A stretch of 63,270 nucleotides of DNA from JAKSCF01 sp028279945 (GTDB lineage Bacteria; Bacillota; Clostridia; Peptostreptococcales; JAAYPU01), in NCBI GenBank assembly GCA_028279945.1, contig JANQMT010000022.1:1-63270 (forward strand), given 5' to 3'. Positions 50,478 through 59,029 of this stretch are shown here, piece by piece (positions within the stretch are counted from its first letter, which is position 1; each line of letters begins with the position of its first letter). Made by a program: the position numbers and the translations under genes. The notes under the pieces were generated by a model that saw only the letters and a list, made by a program, of their open reading frames with translations, was not told where the DNA came from and searched no databases.

Positions 50478-50785
50478 GTCTATCGCCCTTTCTACTTTTT
50501 ATTCTTTGTTAAATGTATCCAGGCTGTTTATATCATAATGAAATGAATAATACTCAATTTAATTATGATTGTACCATTATATTATTTTTTATACAAAGAA
50601 AATTTGAAGTTTATGAAAATTAAGCATTATCACTATATTAAAAATATTAAAAAATTTTAATATTTAGTAAATTATTTTTAAAGAATCAGACCATACAATA
50701 GTTATAAATTGAATTTTTAGTCATTTAAAAAAAGAAAAACTCTATATACTATTGTTATAAATTTAATGAATGGTGGTGGCTGTTA

Positions 50786-53047
50786 ATGGCTAAAAAGAAA
50801 ATCAGTACTTATTTTAATTTAAAATATATTTCTAAAAAGAAGCTTATTTCTTTAGTGTTTTTAGTAGTATTCATCATATTATTGCTAATGGCTTTTATTT
50901 TTTCAGCGTACAGGCGTCATAAAGATATTGTGGTTCAACAACAAAAAGAACATCTTTCAACAATATCTCAAACAATATCCAGAGATATAGAATCTCTGAT
51001 AGAAGAAAAGGTGAGGGTCACAGATTTATTTTTTGATGAAGTATCTTACCATCAAAATGATTTAGCGGATGACATCCATATTAAATTTTATGATGCGGTT
51101 AATAGATTCTTTTTAACACAAAACGATTATATGGATTCTGTTTATGTGATAGATACAACGGGTGAAATTATATATGCAAAAGGAAATAATAATAAAGAAG
51201 CGATACTCAAAAATGTATCAGCCAATATGGATTTGTTTTTGAATACTGCTATTGAAAATAAGAAGGCATTCCTAGGACCGTCTTTTATGGGAAACGGTCA
51301 ATATTATCTCTTAAGTATAGTGAAGCCAATATTCACGAATAGAGAAGCCAAAAATTTTATAGTCTGTACCATCAATCTAAATAAAATATACGACAATATT
51401 ATTGCCCCCATAAAGGTAGGTAAAAGAGGCTATATCATGGTAAAAGATAGAAATCGTATTATTATGTATAAAGACAAAAAACAAGTAGGTTTGGATGTCA
51501 TAAAAGGCAGAATGGAAAAATATCCGGACCTTTACTATAAAGATCTTGAAGAACTTATTAAAAGGCAAATGGCCGGAGAAACGGGGACAAAAATATATTA
51601 TTCCTATTGGTGGACTGAAGAAAAACTTACTAAAGTTCAAAAAATCAATGCCTTTACCCCAATAAAGGTAGAAGATGATTTCTGGGTTATTAGCGTTCAG
51701 ATGGATTATAACGAAGTAGAACAACCTGTAAAAAATAATTTGAATAACATATTGCTGTTAAGTCTTATAATACTTCTTATTTTAAGTTGGGCAATATTTA
51801 TTATTATGGGCCTTACTAAAAATACACAAGCACTTAAAATTGAAACAAAATATCTAAAAGAATTGAATAACACCTATGTGGAACTACAAAAAAGCGAACA
51901 AAAGCTGCGACTTTTTCAGAAACTTCAAACCGTAGCCACGCTGGCCGGAGGGATTGCTCATGAGTTTAATAACCTATTAACGCCTATTTTAGGATATTGT
52001 GAGATGTTATTAAAAAAAGTGCAAAAAGGCAGTGGCTTAGATGAAGATATCAATGAAATTTATAAAATTGCACGAAAGGCTGCCGACCTTGTTAAACAGA
52101 TATTGATTTATGGGCGGCACGATCCGGAAATGCAAGCATTTAAGCCATTAAATATAAGCGTATTTGTTAAAGAGTCTCTTAAGATGGTAAAAAAAATATT
52201 GCCAAGCTCCATTCAATTTGTAGAAAAAATAAATCCGGATTGCGGGTATATAAACGCTAACGCAATCATGATAAATGAAATTATATTGAACCTTTGTACA
52301 AATGCGTATCAAGCCATGAAAGATACATCAGGGGTATTGACGATAGAACTTGATAAAGTGAATAGAAAAGAGATGCCTCAATTATCAGATAATGGGTTTG
52401 AAAGTGAAATGTATGTATTACTTAAGATAACGGATACCGGTCATGGTATGGATGAAGAGACCAGTAGAAGAATATTTGATCCTTTTTTCACAACCAAAGA
52501 AGTTGGTGAAGGAACAGGTCTAGGATTATGGGTAGTACAGAGCAGTGTTTTAGAGCACAAAGGAGAAATAACTGTAGAAAGTAAAAGAGGGCAAGGAACC
52601 ACTGTCTGTGTATACCTTCCCTGGTTTGCTCAGGATATACAAGAGGAATACTTGGAATATGACCAGATAGAACGTAAGGAGAATATTAACATATTATTTG
52701 TGGATGATGAAGCAGACATCATTAAGGTTTTTAAAAGAGGATTAACACAAATGGGTTACTCCGTTAGCGGCGAGACAGATCCCCTTAGTGCCATTGCAAA
52801 GTTTAAAGTATTCCCGGATGAATACGATGTTGTTATAACGGATTATACGATGCCAAAGATATCCGGATTGGAACTGGCCGGTATTTTAAAAAATATCCGT
52901 AAAGATGTAAAGGTAATTCTGGCTACAGGTTTTATAGAAAAAGATGCAGGACAATTGATGAAAAATCGATTTATAGATGGATTCCTAGCAAAGCCATATT
53001 CGTGTGATGATTTAGATATAGAAATACAGATGCTTTTTCATAAATAA
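50786..53047 (+). CDS. Hybrid sensor histidine kinase with extracellular Cache-type sensor
   Basis: 753 residues. Two transmembrane segments (about 20-42 and 323-345) enclose an extracellular dCache-like domain (SVYVIDTTGEIIYAKGN, GKRGYIMVKDRN). Then come HisKA with His392 in GGIAHEFNNLL, an ATPase domain (NLCTNAYQAM, DTGHGMDEET, GTGLGLWVV) and a C-terminal receiver with Asp686 (VVITDYTMPKISG). The kinase may act through its own receiver and the neighbouring OmpR-type regulator. Cache domains commonly bind carboxylates, which fits the tricarboxylate-type transporter downstream. Start with GGTGGTGG upstream. Confidence 0.92.
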   Translation: MAKKKISTYFNLKYISKKKLISLVFLVVFIILLLMAFIFSAYRRHKDIVVQQQKEHLSTISQTISRDIESLIEEKVRVTDLFFDEVSYHQNDLADDIHIKFYDAVNRFFLTQNDYMDSVYVIDTTGEIIYAKGNNNKEAILKNVSANMDLFLNTAIENKKAFLGPSFMGNGQYYLLSIVKPIFTNREAKNFIVCTINLNKIYDNIIAPIKVGKRGYIMVKDRNRIIMYKDKKQVGLDVIKGRMEKYPDLYYKDLEELIKRQMAGETGTKIYYSYWWTEEKLTKVQKINAFTPIKVEDDFWVISVQMDYNEVEQPVKNNLNNILLLSLIILLILSWAIFIIMGLTKNTQALKIETKYLKELNNTYVELQKSEQKLRLFQKLQTVATLAGGIAHEFNNLLTPILGYCEMLLKKVQKGSGLDEDINEIYKIARKAADLVKQILIYGRHDPEMQAFKPLNISVFVKESLKMVKKILPSSIQFVEKINPDCGYINANAIMINEIILNLCTNAYQAMKDTSGVLTIELDKVNRKEMPQLSDNGFESEMYVLLKITDTGHGMDEETSRRIFDPFFTTKEVGEGTGLGLWVVQSSVLEHKGEITVESKRGQGTTVCVYLPWFAQDIQEEYLEYDQIERKENINILFVDDEADIIKVFKRGLTQMGYSVSGETDPLSAIAKFKVFPDEYDVVITDYTMPKISGLELAGILKNIRKDVKVILATGFIEKDAGQLMKNRFIDGFLAKPYSCDDLDIEIQMLFHK

Positions 53048-53082
53048 AAGAACAGCAGGCACTATGTATGGGGGGATGTCAA

Positions 53083-53211
53083 ATGAAAAGATGCAGCCAG
53101 ATTCTTAGTATACAGTGGAGCTCAAAGAATTTTATATTAATAATTTTGTGGGAGGCGATGTTTTATGCTAAAAGAGGTGCCCTGTGTTATTTTTCGGGGA
53201 GGTACAAGTAA
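53083..53211 (+). CDS. Possible 42-residue leader peptide overlapping prpF
   Basis: ATG at 53083 preceded by GGGGGGATG; the frame (MKRCSQILSIQWSS...) runs into prpF in another frame and stops at 53209-53211. No similarity recognised. It could couple translation to prpF, or be chance. Low confidence. Confidence 0.2.
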   Translation: MKRCSQILSIQWSSKNFILIILWEAMFYAKRGALCYFSGRYK

Positions 53212-54304
53212 AGGGGTATTTTTTATTGAAGACTCTATTCCTCCAAAAGGAGAGGAAAGAGACGACTTTTTACTACAAGTAATGGGAAGTCCTGATATCA
53301 GACAGATTGACGGTTTAGGGGGTGCTACTTCTACAACCAGTAAGGTAGCTATTATTTCCAAATCTGAAAGACAGGATGCGGACATAAATTATACATTTGC
53401 TCAAGTATCTATTGATAAACCAGTGGTTGACTATAAAGGAAACTGCGGCAATATTTCTTCTGCTGTGGGACCTTATGCCATAGAAATGGGACTGGTTGAA
53501 TCAGATGATCCGGAAACAGTGGTTAGAATTTATAATACCAACACAAGTAAAGTTATTTATTCATATATTCAGACACCTAAAAAACAAGTGACTTATGATG
53601 GAGATTTTTCAATTGCTGGAGTACCAGGCGGATCTGCACCTATAAAACTGTCTTTTAAAAATCCAGGTGGTGCAGTCACAGGAAAAACACTTCCAACCGG
53701 TAACAGCAGCGACATCTTAGATATACCACAATTTGGGAAAATAGAAGTTTCTATTATTGATGTATCAAATCCATTGGTTTTTGTACGAGCAGAGGATGTA
53801 GGACTCAAAGGGACTGAACTGCCTGAGGAGCTGGACAGCTCCACGAAAAGCTTGTCTTTGTTAGAAACCATTCGGGGAGTAGCAGCTGAAAAACTTAGTT
53901 TTGTAGAAAACTGGAAAGATGCAGCAGTTACATCACCGGCTGTTCCTAAAATGACAATTGTTTCAAAACCTAAAGAGTACTGCACTGTAAATGGAGAAAG
54001 AATTAATAAGCAGGACATTGAATTGATTGGAAGAATGATGTCGATGCAGAAAACTCATAAGACATATGCACTGACAGGGGCATTGTGTACTGCTGCAGCG
54101 GCAGTTATACCGGAGACAGTTGTTAACAATCTTATGCCTGACACTTTTAACTATAATAATTTGCGTATTGGGCATCCTGGCGGACTCATTAAAGGAGGTG
54201 TTAAAATTCAAAAAAATGCCCAAGGAAGTACGGATATATTATGGGTATGGGGTTATCGTACAGCCAGATTAATAATGAAAGGTACAGTATATTACAAATC
54301 TTAA
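53165..54304 (+). CDS. PrpF-family isomerase (aconitate/oxalomesaconate-type)
   Basis: 379 residues, cytosolic. PrpF proteins move a double bond or protons in tricarboxylates such as 2-methylaconitate, trans-aconitate or 4-oxalomesaconate. Motifs: PCVIFRGGTSKGVFF, DGLGGATSTTSKVAI, GNCGNISSAVGPYAIE (split as DYKGNCGNISS and VGPYAIE) with the active-site cysteine, and the C-terminal NLRIGHPGG. GGGAGG precedes the ATG. The TctC gene begins 14 bp later, so the substrate is probably imported by TctABC. It fits a tricarboxylate catabolism role more than a propionate methylcitrate cycle, since no prpBCD gene is near. Confidence 0.88.
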   Translation: MLKEVPCVIFRGGTSKGVFFIEDSIPPKGEERDDFLLQVMGSPDIRQIDGLGGATSTTSKVAIISKSERQDADINYTFAQVSIDKPVVDYKGNCGNISSAVGPYAIEMGLVESDDPETVVRIYNTNTSKVIYSYIQTPKKQVTYDGDFSIAGVPGGSAPIKLSFKNPGGAVTGKTLPTGNSSDILDIPQFGKIEVSIIDVSNPLVFVRAEDVGLKGTELPEELDSSTKSLSLLETIRGVAAEKLSFVENWKDAAVTSPAVPKMTIVSKPKEYCTVNGERINKQDIELIGRMMSMQKTHKTYALTGALCTAAAAVIPETVVNNLMPDTFNYNNLRIGHPGGLIKGGVKIQKNAQGSTDILWVWGYRTARLIMKGTVYYKS

Positions 54305-54317
54305 GGAGGAGAATTTT

Positions 54318-55346
54318 ATGAAAAAGAAGCGTATTATTTCACTGTTAATTATTTTGCTAATTGCATTATCATTAATTGGCTGCGGTAGTAATGGTGCTGA
54401 TACAACTGCAGAAAATGGAGCTGATGATGCCAAACAGGAAGCAGAAATTAATTATCCTGAGCGTCCGGTAGAAATGGTTATTCCATTTGGTGAGGGCGGC
54501 GCAAGTGATATATTTGCCAGAAAATTTTCAGAATTAATGGGAAAACAAATGCCGCAGCCGGTTCAGCCTGTTAATAAAAAGGGAAGCGGCGGCTTAGTGG
54601 GAATGTTATATGCTTTCCAGCAAGCTAATGATGGTTATACAATCCTTGAAATAACACCTTCTCATGTTATAGCAGATGTACTTAACAAAAGTGAGGAAGT
54701 AAAATTGCTCAGAGATTTTGAACCTTTAGCTCGTATTCAATCCGATATCTATATTTTAGGAGTTCCGGAAAACAGTAAATTTAAAAGCTTTAAAGATCTT
54801 GTAGAGTTTGGGCAAAAGAATGAGATTACTTTTGCAGGAATCAGCCCAGGCGGATTAGATGACATGACACTTACTGCATTATCAGATGCTACAGGTATGA
54901 AGATCAAGTTCATTCCATACAAGTCCGGTTCAGAAGTAAAAGCTGCAGTTTTAGGTGGAGAAGTAGATATTTATCTTGACAAGATTATTTCAGCTGTGAA
55001 CTATATTAAAGATGGTAAAATCAAGCCGGTGGTTATCTTAAATGATGAAAGAATAAGCCAAATTGAAGAACTTGCTAATGTTCCTACAACAGTAGAAGAA
55101 GGTTATGATGTAACTATAGGTTCTTGGAGAGGTTTTGTTATTAAAAAAGGAGCACCGGAAGAGGTAAAAGATTATTTCAAACAAATTATGAAAACGGTGT
55201 ATGATTCAGAGGAATATCAAAAGTTTGCTGAACAGAATTTAGTTAATATTCGTGAAGGGTATTTGGAAGCGGATGCATTCAAAACAGACTTAGAAGAACA
55301 ATATGAAATATTTGATAAAGTTGCTAAAAAAGTAGGGCTAAAATAA
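54318..55346 (+). CDS. tctC: Tripartite tricarboxylate transporter binding lipoprotein (TctC)
   Basis: 342 residues. Lipobox SLIGC with anchor Cys22, then YPERPVEMVIPFGEGGASDIFARKF (seen as YPERPVEMVIPFGEGG), the beginning typical of TctC/Bug proteins, and KGSGGLVGM, PYKSGSEVKAAVLGGEVD. It binds a (tri)carboxylate outside the membrane for the TctAB permease. AAGGAGG precedes the ATG. A GC-rich terminator follows directly, which would make this protein more abundant than the permease. Confidence 0.92.
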   Translation: MKKKRIISLLIILLIALSLIGCGSNGADTTAENGADDAKQEAEINYPERPVEMVIPFGEGGASDIFARKFSELMGKQMPQPVQPVNKKGSGGLVGMLYAFQQANDGYTILEITPSHVIADVLNKSEEVKLLRDFEPLARIQSDIYILGVPENSKFKSFKDLVEFGQKNEITFAGISPGGLDDMTLTALSDATGMKIKFIPYKSGSEVKAAVLGGEVDIYLDKIISAVNYIKDGKIKPVVILNDERISQIEELANVPTTVEEGYDVTIGSWRGFVIKKGAPEEVKDYFKQIMKTVYDSEEYQKFAEQNLVNIREGYLEADAFKTDLEEQYEIFDKVAKKVGLK

Positions 55347-55368
55347 TTTCTTAATAATAAAATATGTG

Positions 55369-55390
55369 GCGGCTGTATGCCGCTTTTTTT
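55369..55390 (+). terminator. Intra-operon terminator between tctC and tctB
   Basis: GCGGC (55369-55373), loop TGTAT, GCCGC (55379-55383), seven T. A partial terminator before the permease genes. It also contains the ATG at 55377, which is therefore rejected as the tctB start. Confidence 0.78.
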
Positions 55391-55406
55391 GGAGGTGCTT
55401 TTTCAT

Positions 55407-55883
55407 TTGGGAGAAATAATATTTCATATATTGATTATGTTCGGCATGGGCGTTTTTTATAAAGAATCCTTTGATGTAAACCTTGCACGCATTACTGATC
55501 CAATCGGACCAGTTGGGTTTCCCAGACTGATTATTATCTTTTCATTTATTTTGTTAGCAATATCTTTGTTTAAGACTATTCGAAAATATAGTAAAGAAAA
55601 GCATATAGCAAAAACACCTGTGGAGTTTAATAAAGTTTTCCTTGGAATATTAGTATTGATCGCTTTATTCATCCAATTTGTAGGGTATCTGGGATTTATT
55701 CTTTCAATTTTATTATTGTTGTGTGCAACATATTATATTTTGGGTCAAAGAAAAATTCCTAAAACACTACTAATGTCTTTTATAGGAACTTCATTCTTTG
55801 TAATTCTTTTTGGCAAAATTCTAAGTGTTCCTCTACCTAGAGGAGTAGGGATATTAAAGATATTAAGTTATTTAATATATTAA
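55407..55883 (+). CDS. tctB: Tripartite tricarboxylate transporter small subunit (TctB)
   Basis: 158 residues from a TTG at 55407, preceded by GGAGGTG at the right distance; the upstream ATG at 55377 is in the terminator stem. Four hydrophobic segments, the first at the very N-terminus, with the DPIGPVGFPR loop after the first helix, a usual TctB feature. Partner of TctA. Confidence 0.83.
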   Translation: MGEIIFHILIMFGMGVFYKESFDVNLARITDPIGPVGFPRLIIIFSFILLAISLFKTIRKYSKEKHIAKTPVEFNKVFLGILVLIALFIQFVGYLGFILSILLLLCATYYILGQRKIPKTLLMSFIGTSFFVILFGKILSVPLPRGVGILKILSYLIY

Positions 55884-55898
55884 GGAGGAGAACTTGTT

Positions 55899-57401
55899 AT
55901 GGATGTATCATTGTTACTTGAGGCATTAAAAACCATATTGATTCCTTCAAATTTTATGTTAATAATAATTGGTATGATTGTTGGCGTATTTTTTGGAGCA
56001 CTTCCTGGAATCAGTTCTTCAATGGGTATCGTTTTAATGCTTTCATTCACATATTATATGGGTATCATACCTTCAATTATATTGCTGGTGGCGCTTTATG
56101 CCGGATCAGCATATGGCGGTTCAATAACAGCAATATTATTTAATACACCAGGTACACCGGAAGCAGTAGCTACTACTTTTGATGGTTATCCAATGGCACG
56201 CCAGGGCAAAGCAGGAAAAGCGCTTGGACTTGCGGTAAGTTCTTCAGCAATAGGCGGCATTTTTTCTATATTAGTTATGCTGGTATTGGCACCGCCGTTA
56301 TCAAGGATTGCTTTGGAGATACAAAGTGCCGAGTATTTTGCATTAACTGTGCTTGGCATAGTATGTATTGCGGGAGTTGGTTCTAAGAATGTTGTTAAGG
56401 CATTAATAACAGGTTGTATAGGTATTCTGATTTCTATGATGGGTTTGGATCCAATGACCGGTGTTACCCGGTTTACATTCGGCAATATAAATTTGTTAAG
56501 TGGTGTAGAATTCATTGCGGTAATGATTGGTGCTTTTGCATTAGCAGAAGTATTAAAACAGATTATAGAAAGACATGAAAATAAAGAAATTGAAGACAGC
56601 GGTAAGATATCACTAATGCATTTAAAAGTAAAAGAATTGTTTGCACACAAAAAAGTCTTGTTTAAATCTTCATTAATTGGGACTATTATTGGCATTTTGC
56701 CTGGGACGGGTGGATCAATTGCTTCTATTATTAGTTATGGTGAAGCATTAAGATCAGCTAAAGATAAAGGAAAATTTGGTGAAGGAGCAGAAGAAGGTAT
56801 AATCGCTCCGGAAGCAGCCAATAATGCTGCAGCAGGTGGTGCGATGATACCAACTCTTGTATTGGGTATACCGGGAAGTCCTACCACTGCAGTAATATTA
56901 GCTGCTTTAGTTTTACAAGGATTACAGCCGGGACCCCAGTTAATGTCGGAACAACCATTGATGCTGTATGCTATTTTCTTTTCAATGTTAATAGCGAGTA
57001 TATTGGTATTTGCTGGTGGTCGTCTGGCAGTTAAAGCTTTTGCTGCAGTTTTAAAGCTGCCTTATAGCATAATAGCTCCAATTATTATTGTTTTTTCAAT
57101 TATTGGATCATATTCAATAGCTAATGATGCTTATCAAATATTTATAATGCTTATTTTTGGAATCTTTGGATATTATCTAAAAAAGTACGAATTTTCTGCA
57201 CCTTCACTAGTATTAGGGCTTGTATTAGGTAAGATGATGGAAGAAAATTTTAGGAGACAGTTATTAATAACATCCGGCGATTATACGTCATTCATAACAA
57301 GTCCTCTAGCTGCAATCATTTTGCTGCTAGCGGTTTTGACACTATTCTATCCAATATTATCTAAAAAGATATTCAAAAATGACAGTATAGCAGCAAAGTA
57401 G
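55899..57401 (+). CDS. tctA: Tripartite tricarboxylate transporter large permease (TctA)
   Basis: 500 residues with about 11-12 transmembrane segments. Signature pieces: GALPGISSSMGIVLML, YGGSITAILFNTPGTPEAVATTFDGYP (seen as GGSITAILFNTPG and ATTFDGYPMA), GTIIGILPGTGGSIAS, and PEAANNAAAGGAMIPTLVLGIPGSP. Length and motifs are normal. AAGGAGG precedes the ATG. Copy 3 of the repeated terminator follows. Confidence 0.94.
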   Translation: MDVSLLLEALKTILIPSNFMLIIIGMIVGVFFGALPGISSSMGIVLMLSFTYYMGIIPSIILLVALYAGSAYGGSITAILFNTPGTPEAVATTFDGYPMARQGKAGKALGLAVSSSAIGGIFSILVMLVLAPPLSRIALEIQSAEYFALTVLGIVCIAGVGSKNVVKALITGCIGILISMMGLDPMTGVTRFTFGNINLLSGVEFIAVMIGAFALAEVLKQIIERHENKEIEDSGKISLMHLKVKELFAHKKVLFKSSLIGTIIGILPGTGGSIASIISYGEALRSAKDKGKFGEGAEEGIIAPEAANNAAAGGAMIPTLVLGIPGSPTTAVILAALVLQGLQPGPQLMSEQPLMLYAIFFSMLIASILVFAGGRLAVKAFAAVLKLPYSIIAPIIIVFSIIGSYSIANDAYQIFIMLIFGIFGYYLKKYEFSAPSLVLGLVLGKMMEENFRRQLLITSGDYTSFITSPLAAIILLLAVLTLFYPILSKKIFKNDSIAAK

Positions 57402-57439
57402 TTTTGATAAATCAATATTAATATCTAAGGGTGACTCAC

Positions 57440-57480
57440 TGTATTTATACGATTAAGCAGAAATGTTTAGTCGTTTTTTT
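57440..57480 (+). terminator. Terminator after tctA (dispersed element, copy 3)
   Basis: ACGATTAAGC-N6-GTTTAGTCGT followed by a T run (57449-57480), identical in its hairpin to 49669-49700 and similar on both flanks for about ten further bases. Only the terminator part of the element is present. Confidence 0.8.
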
Positions 57481-57556
57481 GTTGCCAATAAAGAAGTAAA
57501 CCAATTATGTAAATATTTTAACTTTTGGACCTGCAGTTAATGAAAGCCTTTACCGT

Positions 57557-58885
57557 CTATTCACTTAAACTAATTTCTATAATTCTACTAGGCCGTCCGG
57601 CAGAAGAAACTATTTTTTTTCCACAAACATTGGCATATCCTGCTTGTTCTAATTTACTGATTATTCTATTTGTGCTTCTAGTGCTAATATTTAAATACTC
57701 TGATAGCTCGCTTGAGGTAAAACGATTTTTTCCTTTTTCATTTATCATATTAGCCAATTGAGATATTTTTTTGATTCCAACTAAAGATTTTTGAGATATT
57801 TTATAAAAATGGTCATCTATATATTCTTGATTTTTATTGACGATTGGGTATAAAGGCCCTACGAATACATCGTGATCATAAAATACATATGCTACATTCC
57901 CATCTTTTGATTTAGATTTATTAAGTGCTAATATTGAATTTTGCTTTGACCTTCTCACCGTAAGTCCGTATCCAACGCCTACACGTATGGTACTAGATAT
58001 ATTATTTGAAATATTATTAAGCAGGGTAAAGTTTCTGAGTTTATTAGTCTCTCTTTCTAATAAGCTATCTGTGCAAAAAATAAAATAATTTTTTACACCG
58101 GTTTCCATTACAACCCCTTGTATTTTTTGGGCAAAACTATAAATCTGCTTTGAGATTTCCGTTTTTTCAAGGAAAATATTATATTCATTGTTATATAAAA
58201 CAGAGTATTCACTTATTTCATCTATTTCAATTGCTAAAACTACCAGCTTAGAAGTAATACTTTGAGTTGCAATTTGGTTTAGGTTCAACTGGGTTAAACT
58301 ATTAAAGATTGAATCATAAGTTGGATGCATATTAATACAAGGTATATTATTCTTTTTTAAATGGGTGTATACATCTGATAATCCGGTAAGGCATATATCT
58401 GCATTACCATTTTGATAGTTTTCTGTATGAAATTTTATTAAATCTAATTGAAAATCCTTACTTAGAATATTATATTTTGCGATTAAGTTTTTATTTATTT
58501 CTTCGTTTATTTCAACTTCATTATAAAGCTTTTTTAAGTCTTTAAAACTATATGTATCCAAACTGATTTTGTTGATACTAATTCCTTTTCCTAAGGTTGC
58601 TTTTAAGATGTTTTTGGTTAGGTTAGAATTGTCACGCTGAAGGTGGTACCATGATTTTTGAGGAATGATTTCTTTTGATATTATCTGATATAGTACTGAA
58701 CCAGTAAATAAAAGACAGTCATTTTCATCTTCCATTTCTTTAATGTTTTCTAGAATTATATTTTTATGTGATAAATCATCAAGATAATAGCATGTATATT
58801 TAATATTTTTAAAACTGTTATCAAGAATTTTGATGATATGATCAATTCTAAGTTTGTGACCAATAATACCTAATTTTATATACAT
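57557..58885 (-). CDS. Multidomain transcriptional regulator with degenerate GGDEF/GTP-cyclohydrolase-III-like domain
   Basis: 442 residues from the ATG at 58885 (AAGGAGG upstream; a longer frame with TTG has no site). Three regions: residues 1-210, an alpha/beta region resembling PrpR-N or periplasmic-binding-type sensor folds (GIIGHKLRIDHII, CLTGLSDVYTHLKKNNIP); 215-370, a nucleotide-cyclase-like region (VGVGYGLTVRRSKQNSILA, LNKSKSKDGNVAYVF) lacking a GGDEF motif; and a C-terminal winged helix (FTSSELSEYLNISTRSTN, RIISKLEQAGYA). It is divergent from the DUF3604 gene and probably controls that unit. The family is not one I can name; the domain reading is inference. Confidence 0.7.
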   Translation of the reverse strand: MYIKLGIIGHKLRIDHIIKILDNSFKNIKYTCYYLDDLSHKNIILENIKEMEDENDCLLFTGSVLYQIISKEIIPQKSWYHLQRDNSNLTKNILKATLGKGISINKISLDTYSFKDLKKLYNEVEINEEINKNLIAKYNILSKDFQLDLIKFHTENYQNGNADICLTGLSDVYTHLKKNNIPCINMHPTYDSIFNSLTQLNLNQIATQSITSKLVVLAIEIDEISEYSVLYNNEYNIFLEKTEISKQIYSFAQKIQGVVMETGVKNYFIFCTDSLLERETNKLRNFTLLNNISNNISSTIRVGVGYGLTVRRSKQNSILALNKSKSKDGNVAYVFYDHDVFVGPLYPIVNKNQEYIDDHFYKISQKSLVGIKKISQLANMINEKGKNRFTSSELSEYLNISTRSTNRIISKLEQAGYANVCGKKIVSSAGRPSRIIEISLSE

Positions 58886-59029
58886 AACTTTCCTCCTTAC
58901 TAAATCACAATTACAGTATATCAAAAAAACAATTAAAGACAAATTAAAGACACTATTCAGCGAATTAGTTTCAAATTATTATATTATTACCTAAATTATA
59001 TTATTACTAAAAGGAGAGGAGATAAACAT

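Noticed and set aside
55377..55406. ATG at 55377 as the tctB start
   Set aside because: It lies in the loop and stem of a terminator and has no ribosome site, while the TTG at 55407 has GGAGGTG at the proper distance.
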